Shown in pieces: positions 14,400 through 23,900 of a DNA stretch of 31,643 nt; within the stretch, counting starts at the first letter, position 1; every line of letters starts with the position of its first letter. The translations under genes and the position numbers were made by a program. The notes beneath the pieces were generated by a model. It had not been told where the DNA came from. It was given only the letters and a program-made list of their open reading frames with translations, and did not search any database. The stretch is from a virus: positions 1 through 31,643 of IMG/VR virus record IMGVR_UViG_3300024247_000011, one strand, 5' to 3'.

Positions 14400-14768
14400 T
14401 TACAGTTTTTTACCTAGAGCTGCACCTAATGCGGCACCTACAAGTCTAGAAGTTAATAAATCGTAAAACACACCTTTTTGAATACCAAGAACTTTTGCTA
14501 GCATTTTACCAATAGATTTCCCTAAAGCAAAACCGGTAAGTCCACCAATAATTGATCCAAAGAAACCTTCATTAGTCATCTCTTCATTAAGTCTCTCAAT
14601 ATCATAAGAACCATCTTCATTTTGATATTCTGAAGCAAAAGATTCTAATGCTGCATCTATTTTCTCTTCTAACTCCGGAGTCCAAGTTTCTTGAAGACCT
14701 TCATTAATAAGTTCCAAATCCTGTTCGTTAACAGCGTTTTCAATTAAATATGTATTAAATGTTTTCAT
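14400..14768 (-). CDS. Small glycine-zipper protein with capsid-targeting-like leader
   Basis: A 122-residue protein in two parts. The N-terminal half is strongly acidic and begins MKTFNTYLIENAVNEQ, with several prohead-protease-like sites: V-N-E|Q, L-I-N-E|G (after 23) and M-T-N-E|G (after 67). The C-terminal 55 residues form two hydrophobic glycine-zipper stretches, GFFGSIIGGLTGFALGKSIG (68-87) and SRLVGAALGAALGKKL (107-122), typical of membrane-inserting or helix-packing segments. A cut after E67 would release a small, basic, membrane-active peptide. A packaged peptide helping DNA entry is one reading; a holin-like or membrane-associated assembly protein is another. The gene lies directly upstream of the RuvC-like gene. 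Confidence 0.7.
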   Translation of the reverse strand: MKTFNTYLIENAVNEQDLELINEGLQETWTPELEEKIDAALESFASEYQNEDGSYDIERLNEEMTNEGFFGSIIGGLTGFALGKSIGKMLAKVLGIQKGVFYDLLTSRLVGAALGAALGKKL

Positions 14769-14770
14769 GT

Positions 14771-14780
14771 ATTATATATC
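14771..14780 (-). promoter_or_regulatory. Late-promoter-like motif GATATATAAT next to start codon
   Basis: Minus-strand AAGATATATAATACATG: a perfect motif ending only 2 nt before the ATG at 14768. Transcription from it would begin at or inside the start codon, giving a leaderless mRNA or none usable for this gene. It might instead serve the RuvC-like gene downstream. Confidence 0.45.
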
Positions 14781-14785
14781 TTATT

Positions 14786-15340
14786 TTATTCTAATTCTAA
14801 TCTAAGGTTTAATCTATTATAAAAGAACGTAACTTCAAATGTTTGAAAAGATGCAACGTTTTCTGCAAAATTTAAATTTAATTCATTAATAGAGTTCATG
14901 ATACAATCTGTGAATTCCATATATGCTACTGATGCTCCTTCTGCATCTAATATTCTTAAAGTTAATGGAGATTCTATATGAGATTGCTTAGTAGATCTAG
15001 CGTAATACCATAAAAGTGTATCCATCATAATCCAATAATTAATAAACCCATCTAGTAATTGCATACTAACTGTAAATTCTCTATTAATTGTGTTTTGTAT
15101 TGGAATAGCACCCCTGTGATATCTTATAGAACCGTCATTATCTTCTTGTGTTAACGGATTAAAAGAAACACCAGGTATATTAATACCTTGAATGCTATAA
15201 TTTATAAAATCTACAGGTTCAGATAATAAACCACCTGGCACATTATTAATATATTTTTTATATTTATCAGCAACTTCTTTAGGTACAAATCCTCTAGGAA
15301 ACCTAAAGTCGAATGAATTATTTCTACTATTTAAGATCAT
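14786..15340 (-). CDS. gp19-like tail tube family protein
   Basis: A 184-residue protein with features of the T4 gp19 tail-tube fold, shared by tube proteins and tube initiators. INREFTVSMQLLDGFINYW matches the central beta-strand/helix region (T4: RTFDDWTVTVMND), and the C-terminus LRILDAEG ... ELNLNFAENVASFQTFEVTF parallels T4 EIEIKGLWPTNVGELQLDW ... IQTFEVTLAL, including the QTFEVT signature. The N-terminal RFPRGFVPKEVADKYKKYI extension is not in gp19. It could be the major tube protein or a baseplate-proximal homologue such as gp48 or gp54. Its position next to other structural genes fits. Class call moderate; exact role open. Confidence 0.55.
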   Translation of the reverse strand: MILNSRNNSFDFRFPRGFVPKEVADKYKKYINNVPGGLLSEPVDFINYSIQGINIPGVSFNPLTQEDNDGSIRYHRGAIPIQNTINREFTVSMQLLDGFINYWIMMDTLLWYYARSTKQSHIESPLTLRILDAEGASVAYMEFTDCIMNSINELNLNFAENVASFQTFEVTFFYNRLNLRLELE

Positions 15341-15349
15341 TGTTTTTTA

Positions 15350-17413
15350 TTATTTCTTAAATTTACCAGACATGATCATATTCTCGTCAATGCCATTATT
15401 AACACTAATATAAAACTTATTGTTTTTCATACCTCTAATAGTATTAGCATTAGCTTCACTTATTTTAAACAAAACTTCACCTTCACCCATATCAATATCC
15501 TTGTTTGATATATGATTAAATTTTAATTTTTGTTTTCCATCACCGAATGTTAATATTACATTTTCTGCATTTGTAAAAGAAATAAATTCTACATCATCAC
15601 CTTTTCTTTTAGCAATCACAAATTTATAATATGAAGTAAATGGAGGTATATCAATATTTAGTTTAGTTTCATTCACAAACTCAGAAGTATCTACCTCAGT
15701 AATACTCTGTGTCATTATATTTTCATTAGAAGAATCAAACACTATTTTTGATTTTGATGCAATAACATTGTGTCTTTCTATAAATGTAGGAACATATTTT
15801 ATACTTTTGGGCAAGTTGTCTGTGAATATTCCTTCTATAATTTTATTAGAAGATAATTCAGGTAAAACATTATAAACTTCAGTTAACTGATTTGGGGAAT
15901 TAATTTTTAACTTGTTTAATCTTTTACCATACTTTGCAGCCTGTGTTAAAGTTAAACTAGCTCTTTTTACTATTTGTGTATTATCAGTTTGATTCCAAAT
16001 TCTCATAGTTACATCTACTGAAAAACTAGAAGCAGTATTACTATTAATAATCACTGGTCTAAAAACAATAGGTGTATTGAAATCTTCATATTGTGTATAC
16101 GATGTTTGGAATGTTTTAATATCAACACTTCCTATAGTTTCGAAAACATCAACATCAAACATTACAACTATATCATCTGAAGTCTTAGTTATTTGATTTA
16201 GTATGTACGCTTCAAAGGCTCCTATAGAATTATCTTTTTCTCCGTATATCTTAAAGTAATCACCATCAGTAGCATCTTCTACTACCACAGTAAAATCTTG
16301 AAATTCATCTTCTCTAGAAATAGTAAAACTATTCTCTTCACCTGTAAGGAAATAATCAAATCCATTAATAGTTTGTAATGTATCTATTAATTTAAATGTC
16401 ATTTCATAATTAGAAGTTGGATCTAAATCACTAGAACCTACACTTCCATCTCCATAAAATAAATCATTAAACTCTTCATTCTGTTCTACAAGAGTAGGAA
16501 TTTTAATATCAATAAATTTACTATATAATGTCTCACCTAAAATAAAAGGTTTAGGATTAGCGTATTCATAGTTACTAGTATTTAAGTATACTAATTGTGT
16601 TAAATTGTTCCTGACACCTGAATTTCTTTTAGTTGCTATTTCGAATAAAAACCCTTCATATCCTCTGGCAGCAAAACTATACCCACTTCTAAGATGTAAC
16701 CTAATACTATCGTATTTGATATAATTAATATTTGCAGTTGCATTAGTTTGGTTGTTTAAAAGATCAGTTTCATTTCCACCGGCCCACTCAACGTTATTAT
16801 TAACGTAATTAAACATTTCATAATCTCCTGTCGAATCATAGCCTAGTAGTGCATATTTAGTACCAGTATTACCAGATTTTATAGCGTGATATCTTCCAAT
16901 AGTTTGATTAATATCGTTTCCTGTATTTTCATCTGGATTTGCAAATAATGGATTTGCTCTTGTGTCTACTATTATTTTACCTCCAATTAAACCTTCGTAA
17001 GAATATTCAATTATCCCATTTTGATTAGGTGTAAATTGAGCAATCTTAGTTACATCAGAATAAGAGTATATCCCTAAAGCTCCACTGATTTGAAATAAAC
17101 TAGGATCTGTTAATAAACTTAAATTAAATTTATAAGTTTTTCCGTTTTGTAAAAGTAAAGTTCTTGATGCAAAGTTTTCAACTGATAAATATCCTGAAGT
17201 TTCTGTTACATCAAAGTTTACAACAGCACTACCTAATTCATTAATTAAGTGTCTTTTTTCTGAAGTAATTCCTTTTACTGTGTCTAAGAATTTTACCTCA
17301 CTACCATTATCGTCAACTTCTATTTGATATTTAGAAGGATTTCCTTGGTCATGATAAATAAATTCTAATAAAATATCAGAATCTAAGTAAAAATATCTGC
17401 TTGATTGAGCCAT
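15350..17413 (-). CDS. Large phage structural protein, probably tail or baseplate (687 aa)
   Basis: A 687-residue protein with almost no cysteine, rich in beta-forming residues, Asn and Thr, as is usual for tail-fibre and baseplate proteins. It begins MAQSSRYFYLDSDILLEFIY, with no signal peptide or membrane segment. Repeated beta-sandwich-like stretches occur (LLLQNGKTYKFNLSLL, FSVDVTMRIWNQTDNTQI, FTSYYKFVIAKRKGDDVEF). No enzymatic motif or known family was recognised. Its ATG lies 3 nt after the stop of the spanin-like gene and its end lies 9 nt before the tube-like gene, so it belongs to the tail operon. A baseplate or fibre-attachment role is the best inference. Confidence 0.65.
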   Translation of the reverse strand: MAQSSRYFYLDSDILLEFIYHDQGNPSKYQIEVDDNGSEVKFLDTVKGITSEKRHLINELGSAVVNFDVTETSGYLSVENFASRTLLLQNGKTYKFNLSLLTDPSLFQISGALGIYSYSDVTKIAQFTPNQNGIIEYSYEGLIGGKIIVDTRANPLFANPDENTGNDINQTIGRYHAIKSGNTGTKYALLGYDSTGDYEMFNYVNNNVEWAGGNETDLLNNQTNATANINYIKYDSIRLHLRSGYSFAARGYEGFLFEIATKRNSGVRNNLTQLVYLNTSNYEYANPKPFILGETLYSKFIDIKIPTLVEQNEEFNDLFYGDGSVGSSDLDPTSNYEMTFKLIDTLQTINGFDYFLTGEENSFTISREDEFQDFTVVVEDATDGDYFKIYGEKDNSIGAFEAYILNQITKTSDDIVVMFDVDVFETIGSVDIKTFQTSYTQYEDFNTPIVFRPVIINSNTASSFSVDVTMRIWNQTDNTQIVKRASLTLTQAAKYGKRLNKLKINSPNQLTEVYNVLPELSSNKIIEGIFTDNLPKSIKYVPTFIERHNVIASKSKIVFDSSNENIMTQSITEVDTSEFVNETKLNIDIPPFTSYYKFVIAKRKGDDVEFISFTNAENVILTFGDGKQKLKFNHISNKDIDMGEGEVLFKISEANANTIRGMKNNKFYISVNNGIDENMIMSGKFKK

Positions 17414-17416
17414 GTT

Positions 17417-18220
17417 TTAAAATTGTAAAAATTTAGGTGACCAATAAAGTCCTACACCAATAGATGGTCCAGTACTAATCACTTGGTTATTGTTTAAATT
17501 AATTCCATATCCAACACCAAAACCAACTAGCCATCTAGATTTCTTTTGGTCTTTTCTATTTAATCTGCTATTAACTAAGTTTATATTTTCAATATCTTTA
17601 ATCTCTAATCCAGGATAGCTTGTCGATAACTTTAATCTATCGGCTCCATTTACGTTCTCAATTGCAGCCATTAAACTTAAAGTTTGTGTCAATTCAAACT
17701 TAGTTTCCAATACTTTAAATTTTTCAAATTCATATTTAAAGGTAGAAAACCCTGTTAGTTTTCTAGAGTTACCATTACCAAAATCTTCTGATGATGCAAA
17801 CGTAACTTTAGTAGTTGTTGTGTCAATGGTCTCAGTTGTAGTAGTTACATCTAAACTATCTGTAATTTCTAGGTTAGCCGAAATTAATGAGTTAACTTCT
17901 TTTAAGTCATCATTAAGTGCTAGCACTTTCTTATATTTTTTAGTCAACTTAGTTTGGCTAGATTCCATATTTGATAAATCAAATTCATAAGATCTAATCT
18001 GAGCAAGCTGATCACCATTATCATTTCTTAATATAGTAACAGAATCTTGAGCCGCTTTAAAATTATTAAGCTGTCTACCAGCATCTTCTTGTGCTAATTT
18101 AACGTCTTGTTTCAAAGAAGATATACTGTCACATTGTTTTAAAAACATTAAAACAAAAAGAGCACCCAACACAAAAGTGAGGGTGTTCTTATTACTAATA
18201 ATTTTATTTATAATACTCAT
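17417..18220 (-). CDS. Membrane-anchored coiled-coil protein, spanin-like
   Basis: A 267-residue protein with one N-terminal membrane segment (LTFVLGALFVLMFL, about 14-27) followed by a long heptad-like region (31-125: SISSLKQDVKLAQEDAGRQL ... KKYKKVLALNDDLKEV) and a Thr-rich stretch. The C-terminal 41 residues (KSRWLVGFGVGYGINLNNNQ ... IGVGLYWSPKFLQF) look like two or three outer-membrane beta-strands ending in the aromatic residue typical of outer-membrane proteins. An inner-membrane anchor, a periplasm-spanning coil and an outer-membrane-seeking end is the architecture expected of a spanin that joins the two membranes in lysis. Similar proteins are common and mostly unassigned in Bacteroidetes phages. 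The ATG immediately follows the TAA of the Hint-containing gene. Confidence 0.6.
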   Translation of the reverse strand: MSIINKIISNKNTLTFVLGALFVLMFLKQCDSISSLKQDVKLAQEDAGRQLNNFKAAQDSVTILRNDNGDQLAQIRSYEFDLSNMESSQTKLTKKYKKVLALNDDLKEVNSLISANLEITDSLDVTTTTETIDTTTTKVTFASSEDFGNGNSRKLTGFSTFKYEFEKFKVLETKFELTQTLSLMAAIENVNGADRLKLSTSYPGLEIKDIENINLVNSRLNRKDQKKSRWLVGFGVGYGINLNNNQVISTGPSIGVGLYWSPKFLQF

Positions 18221-19585
18221 TTATTGCATAAATTGTTTTTCGCGATCCTCTTCAAGATTCTCAACGTTGTGTACTATTATACCATTTGCAAAATAAACAT
18301 CAGCTTCTTCTACGTTAAAGGAATATGTTGTAAATCTCTCAGGTACCGCTATCAATTCTATAGATGTAATATCTACCCATTCATTGTCTTCATTTAAGAG
18401 CCAATCAGAATTAACAATATCTCTTACTTGTTTGAAGTAAATATCTCCTACAGTATCTTTTACTAGGACAGGATGTTCTTCTGTGATTTTTAATAATCCA
18501 TTATTGAAGTCATAATATTTATCGAATTCTAAAACAGTAACATTAGTAACAGTCGTGTTTGTATACACAGATCCAAGAGTTTCTTCTCTTCTTTTCCATG
18601 ATTTCCACTCTCCATCTAAACTAAATCCATCAAAATTAACAGATAATAAGTTATCTCCTACAACTACATCTTCTACTAATTTAGTTTCACCATTAGCTAA
18701 CGTAAGTAATTCTCCAGCTACGTGACATCCGCCTCCGCCGCCTCCGCCACTATACGATGGCGTTGAAGATGGAACTGGTGTTGCAGTTGGATTAGGAATT
18801 GGTGTTGCAGTTGGTCCCGAACCTGAACCAGAGCCTGAACTATTAGTTGGACTTGGCGTAGCTGTATTTTTAGGACCTGAATCTGCTTCAAGCGTACAAT
18901 ACCAAGTATCTGATGTGCCATATGGTGCACTTACTGTACAGTTAACATTCAGATCAGCAATTGGTGAAAAAGTTTTTGTAAACCTATAAGTTCCAGTAAA
19001 TACGTTCGAATTGTTTGTTACAGTTGGTCCAGTTTGATTTGAACCACTAACACCATTGGTACTAAAATTACTTGGCGCAGCTGGACTAGTGTTACCATCT
19101 GCTACGATTGTATATGATACATCAGTATTAAGACTACTAGGTGCAAATATAAATCTATTACCAGACGTTGTATTAGTTGCAAATGTAAACGTTGGGTTTG
19201 GACCAGGTGTTGGTTGAACAGTTGGAACTGGCGTTGCAGTTGGTGGAACTGGCGTTGCAGTTGGTGGAACTGGCGTTGGATTTGGTACGTTCGTCGGAGC
19301 TGGCGTTGCAGTCGGAACCGAAGTCGGAACTGGCGTTGCAGTTGGATCAGGCACACCTACACCCTCAGCTTGATTCACAGTTATAGTGTCAACCGTTGTT
19401 GAATTAGCATGTCTAACAGTAAGTGTCGCACTACGTGCATCACCTGTGTTTTCTTGAAGTGTAATTGTCCAGTCATCGGAGTTAACAGAAACTCTTGTTA
19501 TAGTAATCCAATTAGGAGTAGCATCCCATGAATAGGATGTACTTACCGGTGTAATTGAGACAGTTCTTGTATAATCGTAGCTCAT
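18221..19585 (-). CDS. BACON-domain fibre protein with C-terminal Hint (intein-like) domain
   Basis: A 454-residue modular protein. Residues 15-75 (SWDATPNWITITRVSVNSD ... ARSATLTVRHANST) match a BACON domain, thought to bind carbohydrate or mucin. A (PTATPVP)n proline-rich linker follows (80-130), then a beta-rich domain (130-235) and a Ser/Gly/Pro linker ending in seven glycines. C287 opens a Hint domain: CHVAGELLTLANGETKLVED, VVVGDNLLSV, ITEEHPVLV (block B, H371), and TYSFNVEEADVYFANGIIV (block F) ending in H439-N440. The residue after Asn440 is Val, not Cys, Ser or Thr, so full protein splicing is unlikely; cleavage or ligation is expected, leaving a 14-residue tail. Probably an adsorption protein that processes itself. 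A GATAAATATA promoter-like site lies 17 nt upstream. Confidence 0.85.
   Translation of the reverse strand: MSYDYTRTVSITPVSTSYSWDATPNWITITRVSVNSDDWTITLQENTGDARSATLTVRHANSTTVDTITVNQAEGVGVPDPTATPVPTSVPTATPAPTNVPNPTPVPPTATPVPPTATPVPTVQPTPGPNPTFTFATNTTSGNRFIFAPSSLNTDVSYTIVADGNTSPAAPSNFSTNGVSGSNQTGPTVTNNSNVFTGTYRFTKTFSPIADLNVNCTVSAPYGTSDTWYCTLEADSGPKNTATPSPTNSSGSGSGSGPTATPIPNPTATPVPSSTPSYSGGGGGGGCHVAGELLTLANGETKLVEDVVVGDNLLSVNFDGFSLDGEWKSWKRREETLGSVYTNTTVTNVTVLEFDKYYDFNNGLLKITEEHPVLVKDTVGDIYFKQVRDIVNSDWLLNEDNEWVDITSIELIAVPERFTTYSFNVEEADVYFANGIIVHNVENLEEDREKQFMQ
19224..19279 (-). repeat. 21-bp tandem repeat encoding PPTATPV units
   Basis: Two complete copies (19224-19244, 19245-19265) and one partial copy (19266-19279) of GGAACTGGCGTTGCAGTTGGT on the plus strand. 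They encode seven-residue Pro/Thr linker units in the BACON/Hint protein. Near-identical DNA occurs in the fibre genes at 19624-20964 and 20966-29041. Confidence 0.85.
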
Positions 19586-19602
19586 TTTATTATTTATGTT
19601 TT

Positions 19603-19612
19603 TATATTTATC
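19603..19612 (-). promoter_or_regulatory. Late-promoter-like site GATAAATATA
   Basis: Minus-strand AAGATAAATATAAAAA in the 38-nt gap between the collagen-like and BACON/Hint genes, 17 nt upstream of the ATG at 19585. It contains seven of the eight bases of the T4 late consensus TATAAATA and a spacing that suits a promoter. Confidence 0.5.
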
Positions 19613-19623
19613 TTGTTTTTATT

Positions 19624-20964
19624 TTAATAACTATTAGTTCCCGAACCTGTTCCAGAGCTAGTTCCTCCGCTTCCAGTTCCCGAACTAGTTCCTCCTCCGC
19701 CTAAGCTTTCACCATCATCTTCGATAATTTCGTTATCACCACCTGAACCTGTTCCTGATCCTGTTCCTGAACCACCACCACTAGTTGGCGTTGCAGTTGG
19801 ATTTGGCCCTGATCCACTGCCTGATCCACTAGTTGGCGTTGCAGTTGGATTTGGCCCTGATCCACTGCCTGATCCACTAGTTGGCGTTGCAGTTGGATTT
19901 GGTCCCGAACCACTACCCGATCCACTAGTTGGGGCTGGGGTTGGTTGTGCCGTTGGATTTGGTGTTGCAGTCGGATTAGGCACACTTGAACTTGGTGACC
20001 CGTCACTATTTGCATTAATGTTTCCACCTCCAATAGAAATAGTGTCAGTTACTACTGGACTTCCATCAGCATATGCATCAATGTTTCCACCTATAATTCC
20101 AATACTATCTGCTACTCCGCTACCACAATCTGTACACAATTCTCTCCACTCTGGTGAACCACCGTTGTAATAATAAGCTTCAGCGATATCTAAATCACTA
20201 TTAAATCTTATCATACCTACTTGTGGATTTAATGGTCTTTGTCCAGTTCCACCATAAGGCAACCTTACGTAACCTTTAAATTCAGCATTTATATCTACAT
20301 CCAATATACCATTACCAGAAGTTTCTAAACTAAGGTTATTTGATCCAGTTGTTTTAATTGTTACGCCTTCACCTTGAAAATAAGCATTAGAACTTGTAGC
20401 AACTAAAGATATCTTATTAGTAGTTGCGCCGAACTCTATGTTACTGCTACCAAAATTATTTTTAAAAGCAAATCTTTTATAAGCTCCACTTTCTTCACTA
20501 GTTAATACTAAACCATGAACAGAGTCATGAAATAATTTTAGATAATTTGCAAAAACACCATCGGTTGCTATTGTTAATCTTGCATTTGTTGAAATATCAC
20601 CGTCATTAGAATCTTCTTCAAATGTAGAATCCCCTAACCAAATTATAGGAAGTTGTAAATCAGTTCCTCTTTTTGGTTTTAGAATAGTAACCTCATTTTG
20701 GCCATCTGAATTAGCATCTAATTCAACTTTATACCATGGACTATCAGTTGCCCCTGAATCTCCTTTTAAACCAGTATTACCAATCTCACCTTTTTCTCCT
20801 TTTTGTCCAGTAGAACCAACTTGACCTTGATCTCCTTTTTGTCCCTTGGGACCGACAGGTCCACCTCCATTTGCCAATATTTGGTCAAAGTTATAGTTGA
20901 TTTTTTCAAACTTAATAGAGTTCGAATCACTCGGGTGTAGTATCTCTTGAATGTTAATTGCCAT
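19624..20964 (-). CDS. Collagen-like tail fibre protein
   Basis: A 446-residue fibre protein. After the N-terminal INYNFDQILANGG come Gly-X-Y collagen-like triplets (about 34-71: GPVGPKGQKGDQGQVGSTG and onward), expected to form a trimeric stalk. Residues 75-280 are beta-rich. They include GGTGQRPLNPQVGMIRFNSD ... YYNGGSPEWREL, a segment common near the ends of phage fibres where structure repeats meet a tip or chaperone, and a CTDC pair. The C-terminal third is low complexity: three 16-residue repeats of TSGSGSGSGPNPTATP, then Gly/Ser/Thr-rich sequence ending GTGSGTNSY. A short adhesin or a fibre with a flexible, variable tip is likely. The ATG follows the end of the 2691-residue gene by 1 nt. 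Confidence 0.75.
   Translation of the reverse strand: MAINIQEILHPSDSNSIKFEKINYNFDQILANGGGPVGPKGQKGDQGQVGSTGQKGEKGEIGNTGLKGDSGATDSPWYKVELDANSDGQNEVTILKPKRGTDLQLPIIWLGDSTFEEDSNDGDISTNARLTIATDGVFANYLKLFHDSVHGLVLTSEESGAYKRFAFKNNFGSSNIEFGATTNKISLVATSSNAYFQGEGVTIKTTGSNNLSLETSGNGILDVDINAEFKGYVRLPYGGTGQRPLNPQVGMIRFNSDLDIAEAYYYNGGSPEWRELCTDCGSGVADSIGIIGGNIDAYADGSPVVTDTISIGGGNINANSDGSPSSSVPNPTATPNPTAQPTPAPTSGSGSGSGPNPTATPTSGSGSGSGPNPTATPTSGSGSGSGPNPTATPTSGGGSGTGSGTGSGGDNEIIEDDGESLGGGGTSSGTGSGGTSSGTGSGTNSY
19780..19930 (-). repeat. 48-bp tandem repeats encoding TSGSGSGSGPNPTATP
   Basis: Units begin at 19780, 19828 and 19876 with a partial fourth at 19924, each opening ACTAGTTGGCG on the plus strand. 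The first two are identical over their length by eye; the third differs at a few positions. The 48-bp period keeps the frame (16 residues per unit), so copy number can vary without breaking the fibre gene. Confidence 0.88.
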
Positions 20965-20965
20965 T

Positions 20966-23900
20966 TTATGACTTTATTTTTATCATAGGTTTAATGTCGT
21001 AAGAATATCCTAATCTTTTATTATATATCAATCTAAAATTCATAGGCTTTTGTTTATGAGATTTAAATCTAAAATTGTTGTCTGGTGTAAACCCACCAGC
21101 ACGAATATCTTCACCTATATTTATTATTGATGAAGGTCTTCCTTTAAAGTCTCTAGTATATAACGATATAGAATCTACTACAAATTTTTCAATAATATTA
21201 TTATTAATATAGAAATTTGCGTCATCGATCAAAGTTGTTTTATCCCCAGCTGAATCTTCAGCATTCACATACTTATTTATTACATCAAACACTCCGTCAT
21301 TTCTTAGTAATCTAGTAGCAGCATCAGTAATATAAAAATCTGCAACTATTTGTTTTTCATCCTCAAATACAGTTACTTCAGCCTTATTTATACCATTCTT
21401 TAAAATAAAATCTAAATCTTCTTGACTATCTACATTTTCATATGTAAAAGAAGTAACATCATACTCGTTTTTAATCTTCATCGTAGTAGATCCAAGATAA
21501 GATTTTTCCTCTGTATTATCTAATGTACCTGGTATATCTTCAGATTTTCCACCTGATAATGCTCTAGTATAATAATTTGCATCCCATGAAGATCTAAATA
21601 CGTTTACATCTTTTTTAGAAATAGCGATTTCATTAATACGAGGGTACAATGGTAATTTATCAGAAGATTCTGAGAGTTTGGTAATACCGTTTGGATTTAT
21701 TTCATTTACTTTATGATAAAAATGATTTTTTATAATGCCCCAATTAGAATCATGTATATCATTATCTATAATAAGACCTACATTGAACGTAGTACCACAT
21801 CTATTATATCTATTATAATATGATTTGGCAGTTTTTAATTCATATGAGTTATTCATGGCATGTTTGTATAAAAATGACTCAAATACAGACTCTCTGTTAT
21901 CTACAGTGGCTTGTACTCTATTAGATTTAAAATGAGCATACATGTCAGTAAATGTAACAACTGGTTTAAATCCTACAGTATATGATCCACTGTGTCTTAT
22001 TAAGAATGGATAATATTCAGCCTCACTTGATTTAATTAAATTATAACCAATAATACCTTTAAACAATTTAAAACTTTTCGGTTTATCATTATCTTCTTCT
22101 ACAGAAAGTGTTGCATATTTTACAATTTCATTTCCATCTTCAAAATTAATAGTAAATCTATTTGCATTTATTTCTCCATTTTCTTCTACCGTAGTATACT
22201 TAACACTATCATCATTTAAGTTTATCATTTCAGCAACACTGTTAATAGATAACTTTTCTAGAAGAGCTTTGTGTATGTTTGTACCTCCGTCCTTATAGTA
22301 ATACTTTATTTTACTTTGTAAATAGTTAGGTAAAAACTCAACATCTAAAACATCATATGGATCATTTACGTTTACAGGTTTCCCTTGTACTTTAATTGAA
22401 TTATCATCTTCTACTGTATAAATTGAAAACTTATAAATTGTATTTCCAGGTGTTTCAGGATATAAATCCATTAAAACCTCACCATATAATCCATTCTCTC
22501 CCAATAAAATTTGATCATCAAACTTAGGTATACTTCCATCAATATGTGTAATGCCATCTATTGTATATGGTAAATCCCCTGAAAAATCAGCTTGATTCCA
22601 ATTCAATGCACCGTCAAATGACGTATTAGCATAAATATAATCTTCATTAGTATGATCATATACTATTTTATGATTTAGTTCATATAACAATTTTCTATTC
22701 ATATTTCCTTTTACCCAATAATCACTAAGATTCATTGTGATAAAAAATATTACAAATTTAAACTTCTTATTTTGAATAACCTCAAACTCTATATCATTGG
22801 TTTCAGTATCTGTATTTGTCTTTAATAAAACACTAAATTTATAACCATTAAACTCACTACTTTTAACAAAATCAAGTGCAGTTTTATTGGCAAATTCCTT
22901 TCTATTTTTTAATACAACCTTTAAACCCTTAAATATAGTGTTAGCAAACGCATTTGTATCACCGCCATCTATCAATGTATACTTCTTCTTTAATTCTGTT
23001 TTAAAGAATGTATTATTAATATCATCAGGATTTAAGTAACCCTCTGTGTACTCTCCGAATTTTTGAAATATAGAATCGAGATCTTCTTTATTTAGATTTT
23101 TTTCAAATCCTTCAGAAATCATAAATTTATCAAAGTAATTGTTTTTAGTACTTTTAAATAAATCAGATGTTAATTCAAAATCTTCAATGAAGTTTACATA
23201 TGAAAATCCTTGGTTTAATTCATCATATCTTAAATACTTTGGATTTTTATCCATATAAAACCATTCATGTGTCATATCGTTTTTACTACGACCGACCGCA
23301 CTTAAATCAGGGGAGAAATTAGTTCTACCAAAGGCTTCATTAATATTCAAATAATATGGCTGTTCTTTAATATTTAATGAATCTTTTAAAACCCATTTGT
23401 TAATATTAGGAACTACTCTAGATTTAGTAGCAAATTCTTTTAACTCGTTTTCTTTTAGTCTATCAAATTCACTTGTAATATTTTCAGATAACTCTTCATC
23501 TATAGTTTCTTCAGATAATATTCCGGATAAATTAGAAAAATAATCAATCGGCTCTAATGCATAATTATCATCAAATATGTCACTCGCAGCTAATACTGAA
23601 TTAAACTCAGAAGTAATTGGATCTATGTTTAATATAGCATTTTCATATGGTTCGTAATTTATATTCTCTCTAGTTTCTAAAGATAACTCTTTTAGATCAG
23701 AATTTGAAGTGTCATAAAAATCAAAATCCATATCATATAAATTATATGCTGAGAATAAACCAACATGTACTATATTATTATTAAAAACTCTTGTTTCTCC
23801 ATCATTAATATCTGAATCTAAAGATAATATTATTTTAGATTTAGTAGAATCAATAGAATCAATATCTTCAACAATATCTAATACCTTATTGTAAATACCC

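Noticed and set aside
18266-18727. Splicing intein interrupting the fibre gene
   Set aside because: The residue after Asn440 is Val and only 14 residues follow, so a rejoined product is not expected; a cleaving or ligating Hint domain fits better.
18718-19356. Minus-strand alternative-frame proteins rich in Gln, Leu and Arg
   Set aside because: They are frame-shifted readings of the same linker repeats inside the BACON/Hint gene.
19192-19402. Two plus-strand frames rich in Trp, Glu and Leu
   Set aside because: They are read-outs of the Pro/Thr linker repeats on the opposite strand and have no upstream signals.
19780-19930. 48-bp repeats as a CRISPR array
   Set aside because: Units are directly contiguous with no spacers and encode an in-frame protein repeat.
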